From Aquificota bacterium (GTDB lineage: Bacteria; Aquificota; Aquificia; Aquificales; Aquificaceae): a stretch of 64,000 bases of DNA. The stretch lies in contig JAUQQK010000001.1 of NCBI GenBank assembly GCA_030549905.1, forward strand, positions 1-64,000, in the 5' to 3' direction. The translations under genes and the position numbers were made by a program. This document shows, piece after piece, positions 28,398 through 36,153 of this stretch (position 1 is the stretch's first letter; every line of letters starts with the position of its first letter). The notes beneath the pieces were generated by a model. That model saw nothing but the letters and a program-made list of their open reading frames with translations. It made no database searches and was not told where the DNA came from.

Positions 28398-29438
28398 TTA
28401 TTTTAACACAGCAAGCCTCTTGCTTCTGAGCTGCCCGCAGGCACCAAAAACCTCTATGCCTTTGCTTATCCTTACAAAGACAGAAATATTGTGGGACCTT
28501 AACACCTTTTGAAATTCATACACCCTTTCAAGCTCCGGTCTTTCAAAGGGAAGTGATGGGTCTGGATTGTAGGGAATCAGGTTAACCTTAAACTTCCTTC
28601 TATATGGCAGTATAAGCTTAGCCAGCTCATGAGCTTGTCTGTCAGAATCGTTCACACCCTTTATAACCACATACTCAAGCATTATTCTCCTGTCCTCCGG
28701 ATATGGATACTTGGCAAGCACGCTTATAAGCTCTTCTAAGCTATTTGTCTTGCTTATTGGCATCAAGTATTGTCTTAGATACTGTGATGGAGCGTTTATA
28801 GAAACTGCAAGGTTTACCTCCTTCATAAGCGGGTCCTTAGCCATCCGTTCTATCTGCGCTATAAGACCGCTGGTAGATATGCTCACCCTCCTTTTGGAAA
28901 GGTCTATACCCCATGGGCTTGCCAGTATATAGACAGCCCTTCGCACCGCCTCGTAGTTAGCCAAAGGCTCTCCCATACCCATAAAAACCACATTCCTTAT
29001 CCTTTGAGAAAGGTCTCTTTGCACCTGCAGATACTGGTCTATTATTTCAGAGGTGCTCAGGTTTCTGATAAGCCCGTCTTTTGCGGTGGCACAAAACAAA
29101 CATCCTACCGCACAGCCCACCTGTGAAGACAAGCACAGGGTAAGATGGTCCCTTTCAAAGATAAGCACCGATTCAACCAGATGCCCATCATGGGTCTTAA
29201 AAAGGTATTTGACAGAATCGCTTGCCTGCACCTTCTGCACGAGCTCAAGGCTATGAACCTTGAAGGTATTTTTAAGAAGGGCCCTATGAACCTTTGATAG
29301 GTCCGTCATCTTTTCAAAGTCCGTCTCAAACCTTTTGTATAGCCAGCTGAGTACCTGATTAGCTCTGTAAGGCTCAAAACCCAGCTCCACAAACCTTTTC
29401 CTTAAACCTTCCAGGTCATACTCCGTTATGAACTCCAT
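28398..29438 (-). CDS. rlmN: 23S rRNA (A2503-C2) / tRNA (A37-C2) methyltransferase RlmN
   Basis: 346 residues. Radical SAM motif in CAVGCLFCATAKDGLIRNLS (Cx3Cx2C), methyl-carrying cysteine near the C-terminus in VFGACGQL, and a helix-hairpin N-terminal domain (FEPYRANQVLSWLYKR). It methylates the ribosomal exit-tunnel adenosine. Followed on the same strand by lepB; divergent from the lytic transglycosylase gene. Confidence 0.95.
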   Translation of the reverse strand: MEFITEYDLEGLRKRFVELGFEPYRANQVLSWLYKRFETDFEKMTDLSKVHRALLKNTFKVHSLELVQKVQASDSVKYLFKTHDGHLVESVLIFERDHLTLCLSSQVGCAVGCLFCATAKDGLIRNLSTSEIIDQYLQVQRDLSQRIRNVVFMGMGEPLANYEAVRRAVYILASPWGIDLSKRRVSISTSGLIAQIERMAKDPLMKEVNLAVSINAPSQYLRQYLMPISKTNSLEELISVLAKYPYPEDRRIMLEYVVIKGVNDSDRQAHELAKLILPYRRKFKVNLIPYNPDPSLPFERPELERVYEFQKVLRSHNISVFVRISKGIEVFGACGQLRSKRLAVLK

Positions 29439-29465
29439 GGATTATAATATACACTGAGGGTGGAT

Positions 29466-30392
29466 ATGAGAAAAGCCGTAGGAGGGTTTCTGCTCTTATC
29501 CTTCATCGTATCTTGCACGCCTGCGGTAAGGCAGGCGGTTGTAAGGATTGACAATAATATCTACACGGTAAAGAAGGGAAATTTCTACCTTTCAGAAGAG
29601 GAGGAAAGGTTTATACAGGAAGAAGCCAAAAGCCTGGGCATTCCTATTCCAGACAGGGCAGAGATAAAAAGGTTTGTGGATTATTACCTCAGCAACAGAA
29701 GGTTTTTGGAACTTGCCCTGCAGAGGGCAAACTATTACATGCCTCTGATAAAGCCCGTAATAAAGAAATATGGGCTTCCTGAGGAGCTTGCTCTATTGCC
29801 GGTTATAGAGAGCGGTTTTAACAACTTTGCCGTATCCCGCTCAGGCGCAGCAGGGCTGTGGCAGTTTATTCCCTCCACCGCAAGAAGATACGGTCTAAGG
29901 GTAGATGAGTATGTGGATGAAAGGTTTGACGTGCTCAAAGCCACCGACGCAGCCATGAGATACCTGAAGGACCTCTACAGCATGTTTGGAAGCTGGGAGC
30001 TTGCCCTTGCCAGCTACAACTGCGGGGAAAACTGCGTGGCAAGAAGGACAGGGGGTGCAGATTTCTGGACCGCACAGGCTCTTTTGCCCGGGGAAACAAG
30101 AAGCTACGTACCTGCCTTTTTTGCGGTACTGCTCCTTGCAAGAAACCCTGAAAAGTATGGACTTTCTGTAAAGGTGGAGGGCATATCGGTGGAAAAAAGG
30201 GTTGTTGAAAGGGACAGTAAGGTGGAGGATGTGATGGGCTCTCTTAAAGAGAGCCTCTTTAAGGACCTCAACCTGCATATAAAGTCTGAGCTTGTCCCTG
30301 CTGGAACATATGTGTATATACCTAAGGAGGAAAAAAGAAATGAAAGGGTGGAAAGGCTACCTAACGGTGCAAAGCTTATAATAAGGGAATGA
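29466..30392 (+). CDS. lipoprotein lytic transglycosylase (SLT domain, MltD-like)
   Basis: About 308 residues from the ATG at 29466 (GAGGGTGG upstream; an in-frame GTG lies two codons earlier). The signal peptide ends in a lipobox, SFIVSC, so the protein is lipid-anchored. The SLT domain has the catalytic Glu in LPVIESGFNNFAVSRSGAAG followed by LWQFIPSTARRYGL and ALASYNCGE. It cleaves peptidoglycan glycan strands. No LysM repeats follow, only a C-terminal extension of about 100 residues. Overlaps mobA by 4 bases. Confidence 0.88.
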   Translation: MRKAVGGFLLLSFIVSCTPAVRQAVVRIDNNIYTVKKGNFYLSEEEERFIQEEAKSLGIPIPDRAEIKRFVDYYLSNRRFLELALQRANYYMPLIKPVIKKYGLPEELALLPVIESGFNNFAVSRSGAAGLWQFIPSTARRYGLRVDEYVDERFDVLKATDAAMRYLKDLYSMFGSWELALASYNCGENCVARRTGGADFWTAQALLPGETRSYVPAFFAVLLLARNPEKYGLSVKVEGISVEKRVVERDSKVEDVMGSLKESLFKDLNLHIKSELVPAGTYVYIPKEEKRNERVERLPNGAKLIIRE

Positions 30393-30979
30393 GAGAGTGC
30401 TTCCTTCTGGCGGGTGGTCAAAGCAAACGCTTTGGAGAAGACAAGCTCCTTTTTGAAGTTGGGGGGAAAAGGGTCATAGAGCATGTGGTTGAAAGGCTAA
30501 GAAAAGTCTGCGACAGGCTTTGCGTGGTAGCAAAGGAAAAGGACAAGTTTGCCTTCCTGAAGGGCGTAGAACTGCTTCAGGACTTGCTGGACAAGCATTA
30601 TGCCCTTGCAGGTCTCTATACCGCCTTAAAAAATATGGTAGGCGAGAAGGCGCTGGTAATAAGCGGGGATATGCCACTGATAAAGCCTGAAGTGGTCCAG
30701 TTTCTCTTTGAAAGGGCTGAAGCTCCCCTGACCCTTTACAGCATAAGGGGTAAGCTCTATCCTCTTTTTGCCATATACTACAGGGCTGTACTTGAAGAGC
30801 TTGAAGAGTATATAAGTTCAGGAGGTGAGAGGCTTATGGGTTTTATAAATTCCCTGCCTTATAAGGCTATAAAAGAAGAGGAAGTGCTAAGCTTAGACCC
30901 AAAGCTCGCCTCTTTTATAAACATGAACACAAAGGCGGAAGCCGAGCTTATAATAAAACTTTATGGAGAAGGTGCTTAA
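30389..30979 (+). CDS. mobA: molybdenum cofactor guanylyltransferase
   Basis: 196 residues. Nucleotidyltransferase opening CFLLAGGQSKRFGEDKLLF with the GG..RF and Lys, VISGDMPLIKP for Mg binding, and a C-terminal FINMNTKAEAE (NINTPED-like). It attaches GMP to molybdopterin for bis-MGD enzymes. No molybdoenzyme is in this window. ATGA overlap upstream and 17-base overlap with the next gene. Confidence 0.88.
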   Translation: MRECFLLAGGQSKRFGEDKLLFEVGGKRVIEHVVERLRKVCDRLCVVAKEKDKFAFLKGVELLQDLLDKHYALAGLYTALKNMVGEKALVISGDMPLIKPEVVQFLFERAEAPLTLYSIRGKLYPLFAIYYRAVLEELEEYISSGGERLMGFINSLPYKAIKEEEVLSLDPKLASFINMNTKAEAELIIKLYGEGA

Positions 30980-31172
30980 GGTAGAAGGCATGACCTGCCA
31001 GCACTGCCTTCAGACAGTAAAGAAGGCTCTTTACTCGGTGGAAGGTGTTTCTCATGTGGAGGTAAGCCTTGAGGAAGGTCTGGCAAGGGTGCAGTTAGAA
31101 AAGGAAGTGCCCTTTGAAGTCCTAAAGTCCGCTGTGGAAGAGTGGGGCTATAAGGTGGTGGGTGAGGTTTGA
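30963..31172 (+). CDS. heavy-metal-associated (CopZ-like) domain protein
   Basis: 69 residues, a single ferredoxin-like HMA domain with GMTCQHCLQTVKKAL (CxxC metal site) and a typical ending EEWGYKVVGEV. It would carry Cu(I) or another soft metal in the cytoplasm. No P-type ATPase is adjacent. Overlaps mobA by 17 bases and the kinase gene by 11. Confidence 0.9.
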   Translation: MEKVLKVEGMTCQHCLQTVKKALYSVEGVSHVEVSLEEGLARVQLEKEVPFEVLKSAVEEWGYKVVGEV

Positions 31173-31746
31173 GGACTTTATAAAAGAGGTGGAGGGTCTG
31201 GAGCTTTTCAGCAAGGGCTGGAGGGGCCTGATATACAGAGGATACTGGAAGGGAAAGAAGATATCCATAAAGAGGGCAAAGGAAGGGAAAGAGCAGGCAA
31301 TAAGAAAAGAATGCGAAATACTCAGGCTACTTAAAGGTCTTAGAGGCTTTCCGCAGGTAGTTGCCTGCGGGGAGGACTTTTTAGCCTATGAATACATAGA
31401 GGGGGTTCCCTTAGAAAAGTTAAACCTCAGCAGGGAAGAGAGAATAAGGGTTTATCTGAAAGTGCTGGAATACGTAAAACTGCTGGACAGCCTCGGGATA
31501 AACAAGGATGAGCTTCATAGGCTTGACAAGAATACTCTGATAACCTTCAATGGTGAAGTTTATCTTATTGACTTTGAAAGGGGCTCTTTAGGTGCAAACA
31601 AAAGGCACAATCTAAGCCAGTTCCTTCAGCTCTTAGTCAGAGAAGGGCTTTTAGAGAAGGAAAGGGCTGTAGAACTTGGGAGAAGTTATGCGAGGGGTTT
31701 GGAGGCATACGATGAGGTTAAAAAGATTATTCTCTCTGCTCTATGA
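31162..31746 (+). CDS. archaeal-type RIO-like Ser/Thr protein kinase, predicted
   Basis: 194 residues from a GTG inside the preceding gene. It looks like a compact RIO/Bud32-like kinase of the type common in archaea (COG2112-like): a glycine-poor loop, Lys in KKISIKRAK, Glu in IRKECEILRLL, hinge FLAYEYIEGVPL, catalytic loop DELHRLDKNTL in place of HRD, and metal-binding LIDFERG in place of DFG. Asp and Asn positions for catalysis look present. Substrate unknown. The next gene begins 35 bases before its end. Confidence 0.65.
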   Translation: MRFEDFIKEVEGLELFSKGWRGLIYRGYWKGKKISIKRAKEGKEQAIRKECEILRLLKGLRGFPQVVACGEDFLAYEYIEGVPLEKLNLSREERIRVYLKVLEYVKLLDSLGINKDELHRLDKNTLITFNGEVYLIDFERGSLGANKRHNLSQFLQLLVREGLLEKERAVELGRSYARGLEAYDEVKKIILSAL

Positions 31747-32362
31747 CCTTTATGGACCGCAAAACTGGTGGCCAGTGGATAGACAATACCATCAGCTTAA
31801 AGGCACAGACCCGAGGGATGAGATTATCATAGGTGCGGTGCTAACTCAGAACACAAGCTGGAAAAATGTGGAAAGGGCTTTAGAAAATTTAAAAAGGGAG
31901 GGTGAGCTGTCTTTGAACTTTGTAAGGTCTGTGGAGCTTGAAGTTTTAAAAGAGCTTATAAAACCCTCGGGCTTTTATAACCAGAAGGCTACAAGGCTAA
32001 AGGCCATTTCTGAATTTTTCAACCCCACCCAGAGGGTGCAGGAGGCAAGCAGGGAAGAGCTTTTAAAAGTGAAGGGTATTGGCAAAGAGACGGCAGATGC
32101 TATACTCCTTTACGCCGGAGACAGGCTTACCTTCGTAATAGATAAATACACGCAGAGGTTCATGAAAAGGTTTTTGAAGGTGGAAGGCAGTTATGAAGAG
32201 TTAAAGGAATTCTTTGAAAGCAATTTAGAACCAGACCTTTTTATATACAAGGAGTTTCATGCCCTTCTTGACGAGCACGCAAAAAGATATTGCAGGAGCA
32301 TCCCCCTGTGCGAGGAATGCTCCTTAAGAAACCTGTGCCTTAGTGCAGGCCCATCCTCTTGA
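31712..32362 (+). CDS. endonuclease III-related HhH-GPD DNA glycosylase (MagIII-like)
   Basis: 216 residues from the ATG at 31712. The helix-hairpin-helix LLKVKGIGKETADAILLYAG and the catalytic Asp in FVIDKYTQRF are clear; LTQNTSWKNVERALENLKRE is typical of the subgroup that includes the Helicobacter 3-methyladenine glycosylase MagIII. A C-terminal CRSIPLCEECSLRNLC cluster motif (C-x5-C-x2-C-x5-C) suggests a 4Fe-4S cluster. It repairs alkylated or oxidised bases. Its end overlaps convergent petC by 23 bases. Confidence 0.85.
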   Translation: MRLKRLFSLLYDLYGPQNWWPVDRQYHQLKGTDPRDEIIIGAVLTQNTSWKNVERALENLKREGELSLNFVRSVELEVLKELIKPSGFYNQKATRLKAISEFFNPTQRVQEASREELLKVKGIGKETADAILLYAGDRLTFVIDKYTQRFMKRFLKVEGSYEELKEFFESNLEPDLFIYKEFHALLDEHAKRYCRSIPLCEECSLRNLCLSAGPSS

Positions 32363-32969
32363 GCACTCTTGCCCTCCAAACCCAGAGCAGTATGCCCATT
32401 ACTATAAGATAGGCTATGGTGCCCACACCCATCAGCACCCTCTTGTTTTTCTCCTCAGGAGAGGGCTCCGCCACAGATTTCAGATATGCAACAATCTTGG
32501 CGGTTTCCTCAGGCCTTCCAGCCATAACCGCCGGCATGGAAGTGCCCGGCAGGACCTTTTGAGGTTCAAGTATGAAGTTATACAGGTATTCTTTGCCCTT
32601 CACCAGATACATGGTGGATAGGTCTGGAGGAACCTTTCCAAAGGACTCTTTCAGTCCCATCAGGTCTTCATAAAAAACTGCCTCATAAACATTTTTTGGA
32701 AGCACCTTTCCATACTGCTCCTGCAGGGTTTTTAGCTTGGGGTTTGCCTGCACGGAAGATATATAAACCGCATCGTACCTGACCGAGTGGCAGGACTGAC
32801 AGTTTTGCTCAAAGAGCTGTTTACCCTCCTTTGCATAACTGACATCTTCCGCTATCTTTGCATACTGTGCAGGCATTTCGTAATGCTCATGTGGAGCAAA
32901 TATGTTGTTTATCCATATGATGTAAAAGAAGGCTACTGTCAGAACTGTGAAAAAGACTGCCTTAATCAT
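32340..32969 (-). CDS. petC: cytochrome c1 of the bc1 complex
   Basis: 209 residues. An N-terminal uncleaved membrane segment, the heme c site CQSCH (near residue 57), the axial Met in PGTSMPAV (near 148) and a C-terminal anchor (GTIAYLIVMGILLWVW). It is shorter than proteobacterial c1. It passes electrons from the Rieske centre to a soluble cytochrome c on the periplasmic face. Last gene of petABC, overlapping petB by 4 bases. Confidence 0.93.
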   Translation of the reverse strand: MIKAVFFTVLTVAFFYIIWINNIFAPHEHYEMPAQYAKIAEDVSYAKEGKQLFEQNCQSCHSVRYDAVYISSVQANPKLKTLQEQYGKVLPKNVYEAVFYEDLMGLKESFGKVPPDLSTMYLVKGKEYLYNFILEPQKVLPGTSMPAVMAGRPEETAKIVAYLKSVAEPSPEEKNKRVLMGVGTIAYLIVMGILLWVWRARVLKRMGLH

Positions 32970-34177
32970 TGCTTATCACCTCCTTTTGCCTTATACCAGC
33001 CCCACTCTATTATAGATATTATTGGAAGGGACAGGAAGAAGGCAAACAAGCCTGCTGTAAAGGTAAGACCAAGCATGGCGTTGGTGGGTGTGGGTGGCAT
33101 GGTGCCAAGTATGGTAAGGGCCATGGCGGATATAACAAGCACTATAAACATGATGAAGAAGAGGGGTCTGTTTCTTGCACTTCTCATGGGTGAAAAGTCA
33201 AGGAAAGGCAATATAAGGAGGAAGACAAGAGTTAGATTGAAGGCTACAAAGCCTAAAAACTTGTCCGGTATGGACCTGAATATGGTATAGTAGGCAAGCA
33301 GATACCACTCAGGGGCTATGTGGGCTGGCGTCTTGAAGGGGTTGGCAGGGTCATAGTTGTCCGGCGGTAAAAAGTGGTGCATGTAGAAGAAGACAAAGAA
33401 GAAAAAGACCGCCAGATAGCCCATGAGGTATGCACCTTCTTTTAGGGTCATGTAGGGATGGAAGGGCACGCCTTCCTTCTTTTTGTCTATCTCCTTACCT
33501 TCTGGGTTTGATATGCCGGCGGCACGCACAAGATAGAGGTGTATGCCAACAAGGGCTAAAAGTATTAAAGGTAAAAGCCATATATGAAGACCGAAGAACC
33601 TGTTTAAGGTTATCTGTCCTATCTCATAACCGCCCTTCATAAGCACAGATACAAGCTCCCCAAGCTTTAACTTTCCTATTATGGGTGCGGAGTCAATAGA
33701 TGTGGGTATTTCTGAAGTAACCACCATACCCCAGTAGGAGAGCTGTCCCCATGGCAGAAGATATCCTGTGAGGGCTGTGGTTAAAAGAACAAAGTATATG
33801 AGCCACCCCACAATCCAGGTAAGCTCCCTGGGCTTTTTGTAAGCGTTGTAGTATATACCTGTGAAAATGTGAAGATAGACTACCGCAAGGAAGAAGTTGG
33901 CACCGGCCGCATGCACATGTCTTATGAGCCACATGAAGGGTGCTTCCTTCATTATGGTGTAGTTGGCACTGTCAAAGGCAAGATGCACGTTGGGCTGGTA
34001 ATACATGGTAAGGAATATGCCTGAGATTATCTGAATGGCAAAGGCAACAAGTGCCATCACGCCAAAGGCGTAGGGAAAGGTGAGGTTCTTTGGCACCTTA
34101 TAATCAATCATCTGAGACTGCCAAAGCTCACTCAGGTGAGCTCTCTCATCAAGCCATCTTCCTATCCTGCCTAACAT
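32966..34177 (-). CDS. petB: cytochrome b of the bc1 complex
   Basis: 403 residues, a full-length b with about eight membrane helices. Heme-ligand His residues lie in LIRHVHAAGANFFLAVVYLH (helix B) and FFGLHIWLLPLILLALVGIH (helix D); the quinol-site motif is PEWYLLAY (PEWY), and the glycine-rich GYLLPWGQLSYWG is present. It oxidises menaquinol and re-reduces quinone in the Q cycle. Confidence 0.96.
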   Translation of the reverse strand: MLGRIGRWLDERAHLSELWQSQMIDYKVPKNLTFPYAFGVMALVAFAIQIISGIFLTMYYQPNVHLAFDSANYTIMKEAPFMWLIRHVHAAGANFFLAVVYLHIFTGIYYNAYKKPRELTWIVGWLIYFVLLTTALTGYLLPWGQLSYWGMVVTSEIPTSIDSAPIIGKLKLGELVSVLMKGGYEIGQITLNRFFGLHIWLLPLILLALVGIHLYLVRAAGISNPEGKEIDKKKEGVPFHPYMTLKEGAYLMGYLAVFFFFVFFYMHHFLPPDNYDPANPFKTPAHIAPEWYLLAYYTIFRSIPDKFLGFVAFNLTLVFLLILPFLDFSPMRSARNRPLFFIMFIVLVISAMALTILGTMPPTPTNAMLGLTFTAGLFAFFLSLPIISIIEWGWYKAKGGDKQ

Positions 34178-34189
34178 CTTCTCACCTCC

Positions 34190-34708
34190 TTATGTTAATT
34201 CCTTTACAAAGCCAGCCTCGCCTATGATTAGCTTGCCACCCTCTCTCTTCTGTGGAGGCACATATAAAGGTCTTGGAGGAGGTCCAGCAATGTTGTCGCC
34301 CCAGGGAGAATAAAAGCCACCATGACAGGGGCAGTGAAAGACTGGGAACTTATAATCCGCCTCTCCTTGGGGCTTCCATAGGGGCACACAACCCAGATGT
34401 GTGCATACAGCCACTATAGCATAAGCATCCTGCCCCTGAAGGAGCTTAACGTTCCTCTCCTCCTTCACCTTACCGTTCCATTGAAAGCCCTGAGGGAGAT
34501 GAACCACAAAGACGGGCTTGCCCTTCCAGGAGACAACCCTAACCTGTCCCTCAGGGATAGAAGCCACATCCACCTCAACGGTGGCACCTGCAAGGGAAGC
34601 TGCGCTTGGGGCAAAGGTCTTTAGCAATGGATAAAGAACGCCTATGACTCCTACCGCTCCGAGACCTCCTACCGCGAGACCCATAAGGTCCCTTCTTGAC
34701 GCTTCCAT
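34190..34708 (-). CDS. petA: Rieske iron-sulfur protein of the bc1 complex
   Basis: 172 residues. Twin-Arg-like start MEASRRDLMGLAVGG with one membrane anchor (Tat export likely), then the 2Fe-2S motifs CTHLGCVP and CPCHGGFYSPWG. First gene of petABC, with an AGGAGGTT ribosome site and a promoter just upstream. Confidence 0.95.
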   Translation of the reverse strand: MEASRRDLMGLAVGGLGAVGVIGVLYPLLKTFAPSAASLAGATVEVDVASIPEGQVRVVSWKGKPVFVVHLPQGFQWNGKVKEERNVKLLQGQDAYAIVAVCTHLGCVPLWKPQGEADYKFPVFHCPCHGGFYSPWGDNIAGPPPRPLYVPPQKREGGKLIIGEAGFVKELT

Positions 34709-34743
34709 GGTTATAACCTCCTGACATAGTTCATAACATTTTA

Positions 34744-34772
34744 ATTATATCAGGAAGATTTATAAGAGACAA
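34744..34772 (-). promoter_or_regulatory. petABC promoter
   Basis: On the minus strand TTGTCT (34772-34767), a 17-base spacer ending in TGA, and a perfect TATAAT (34749-34744). The extended -10 makes up for the weaker -35. It lies about 36 bases before petA and is back to back with the sqr promoter. Confidence 0.65.
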
Positions 34773-34804
34773 AAGGAGTTTTTTATAAATTTTCTCCTCA
34801 CCGC

Positions 34805-34831
34805 TTGACAATTTTCTTATATAATTATAAG
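34805..34831 (+). promoter_or_regulatory. sqr promoter
   Basis: TTGACA (34805-34810), a short 15-base spacer, TATAAG (34826-34831), about 30 bases before the sqr ATG. The AT-rich region holds other possible -10 boxes (TATAAT at 34819-34824), so the exact start is uncertain. The short, shared region could let one regulator control petABC and sqr together. Confidence 0.5.
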
Positions 34832-34860
34832 CTGTTTTTATAACACAAAGGAGGTTTGAT

Positions 34861-36153
34861 ATGAGCAAGCACGTGGTAGTAATAGGTGGCGGTGTGGGTG
34901 GTATAGCCACCGCCTACAACCTCAGGAAGTTTGACAAGAACCTCAAAATCACGGTAGTCTCCGGAAGACCCTACTTTGGCTTCACACCCTCCTATCCTCA
35001 CCTCGCCCTTGGCTGGAGGAAGTTTGAGGACATCAGCATACCCCTCGCTGGACTTCTGCCCAAGCACGGAATAGACTTTATCAACGAGGATGCGGAAAGC
35101 ATAGACCCAGAAGCAAACATAGTGAAGACAAAGGGCGGGAAGACCCTCGAATATGACTACCTTGTGATAGCCACAGGACCCAAGCTGGTTTTTGGCGCTG
35201 AGGGTCAGGAACAAAACTCCACTTCTGTCTGCACCGCCGAGCATGCCATGGAATTAAACAGGAGGCTTGAAGAGTTTTACAGAAGCCCAGGTCCCGTAGT
35301 GGTAGGTGCCATACCGGGCGTTAGCTGTTTCGGTCCCGCTTATGAATTTGCCTTCATGCTTCACCATGAGCTAAAAAGGAGAAACTTGAGACACAAGGTG
35401 CCAATAACCTATATCACTTCCGAGCCCTATGTGGGTCATATGGGTCTTGGAGGTGTGGGACCTTCAAGAAGGCTCATGGAAGACCTTATGGCTGAACGTA
35501 GCATAAAGTGGGTGGCTAACGTAAAGATTACAAAGGTGGAGCCTGATAAGGTCATATACGAAGACCTTGAAGGAAAGACCTATGAAGCACCCGCGAAGCT
35601 TTCCATGATAATGCCAAGGTTTATGGGTCCTGAGGTGGTAGCCTCCGCCGGAGAAAAGGTGGCAAACCCAGCCAATAAAATGGTGATAGTAAACAGGTGC
35701 TTCCAGAACCCCACCTACAAGAACATATACGGCGTTGGTGTAGTAACCGCCATACCTCCCGTTGAGCAGACACCTATACCCACAGGTGCTCCCAAGACAG
35801 GCATGATGATAGAGCAGATGGCTCTGGCGGTAGCACATAATATAGTGAACGATATAAGGAATAATCCGGACAGATATGCACCTGAGCTTTCTGCCATATG
35901 TATAGCGGATATGGGTGGCGATGCCATGGGATTTTTCGCAAGCCCGGTGCTTCCCCCACGTTCCACAGTTCTATACAAGAAGGCTGTATGGCTCCACTGG
36001 CTGAAGAGTGCCTTTGAAAAATACTTCCTCTGGAAGGTAAAGCATGGAGACGTAGCTCCTTGGTTTGAGGAAAAGGGACTGGAATTACTTCTTAAGGTAC
36101 ATGCCATTCATCTATGTGCGGACTGTTCTGGTTCTCCAGGCTCCCCCTGTTAG
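34861..36153 (+). CDS. sqr: sulfide:quinone oxidoreductase, Aquifex type
   Basis: 430 residues. FAD-binding VVVIGGGVGGIATAYNLR at the N-terminus and the catalytic cysteines in STSVCTAEHA (C124), IPGVSCFGPA (C156) and LSAICIADMG (C347), positions identical to the structurally studied Aquifex aeolicus enzyme. The C-terminal amphipathic region FEKYFLWKVKHG anchors it to the membrane, and the tail CADCSGSPGSPC carries two more cysteine pairs like Aquifex. It oxidises sulfide to polysulfur and reduces (mena)quinone, feeding the divergent bc1 complex. Preceded by AAAGGAGG. Its stop overlaps convergent mutS2. Confidence 0.96.
   Translation: MSKHVVVIGGGVGGIATAYNLRKFDKNLKITVVSGRPYFGFTPSYPHLALGWRKFEDISIPLAGLLPKHGIDFINEDAESIDPEANIVKTKGGKTLEYDYLVIATGPKLVFGAEGQEQNSTSVCTAEHAMELNRRLEEFYRSPGPVVVGAIPGVSCFGPAYEFAFMLHHELKRRNLRHKVPITYITSEPYVGHMGLGGVGPSRRLMEDLMAERSIKWVANVKITKVEPDKVIYEDLEGKTYEAPAKLSMIMPRFMGPEVVASAGEKVANPANKMVIVNRCFQNPTYKNIYGVGVVTAIPPVEQTPIPTGAPKTGMMIEQMALAVAHNIVNDIRNNPDRYAPELSAICIADMGGDAMGFFASPVLPPRSTVLYKKAVWLHWLKSAFEKYFLWKVKHGDVAPWFEEKGLELLLKVHAIHLCADCSGSPGSPC

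Noticed and set aside
29441-29449. TATAAT in both directions between rlmN and the lytic transglycosylase gene
   Set aside because: On the minus strand it would place the start of transcription within rlmN; on the plus strand the leader would be shorter than the ribosome site needs and there is no -35. Not called.
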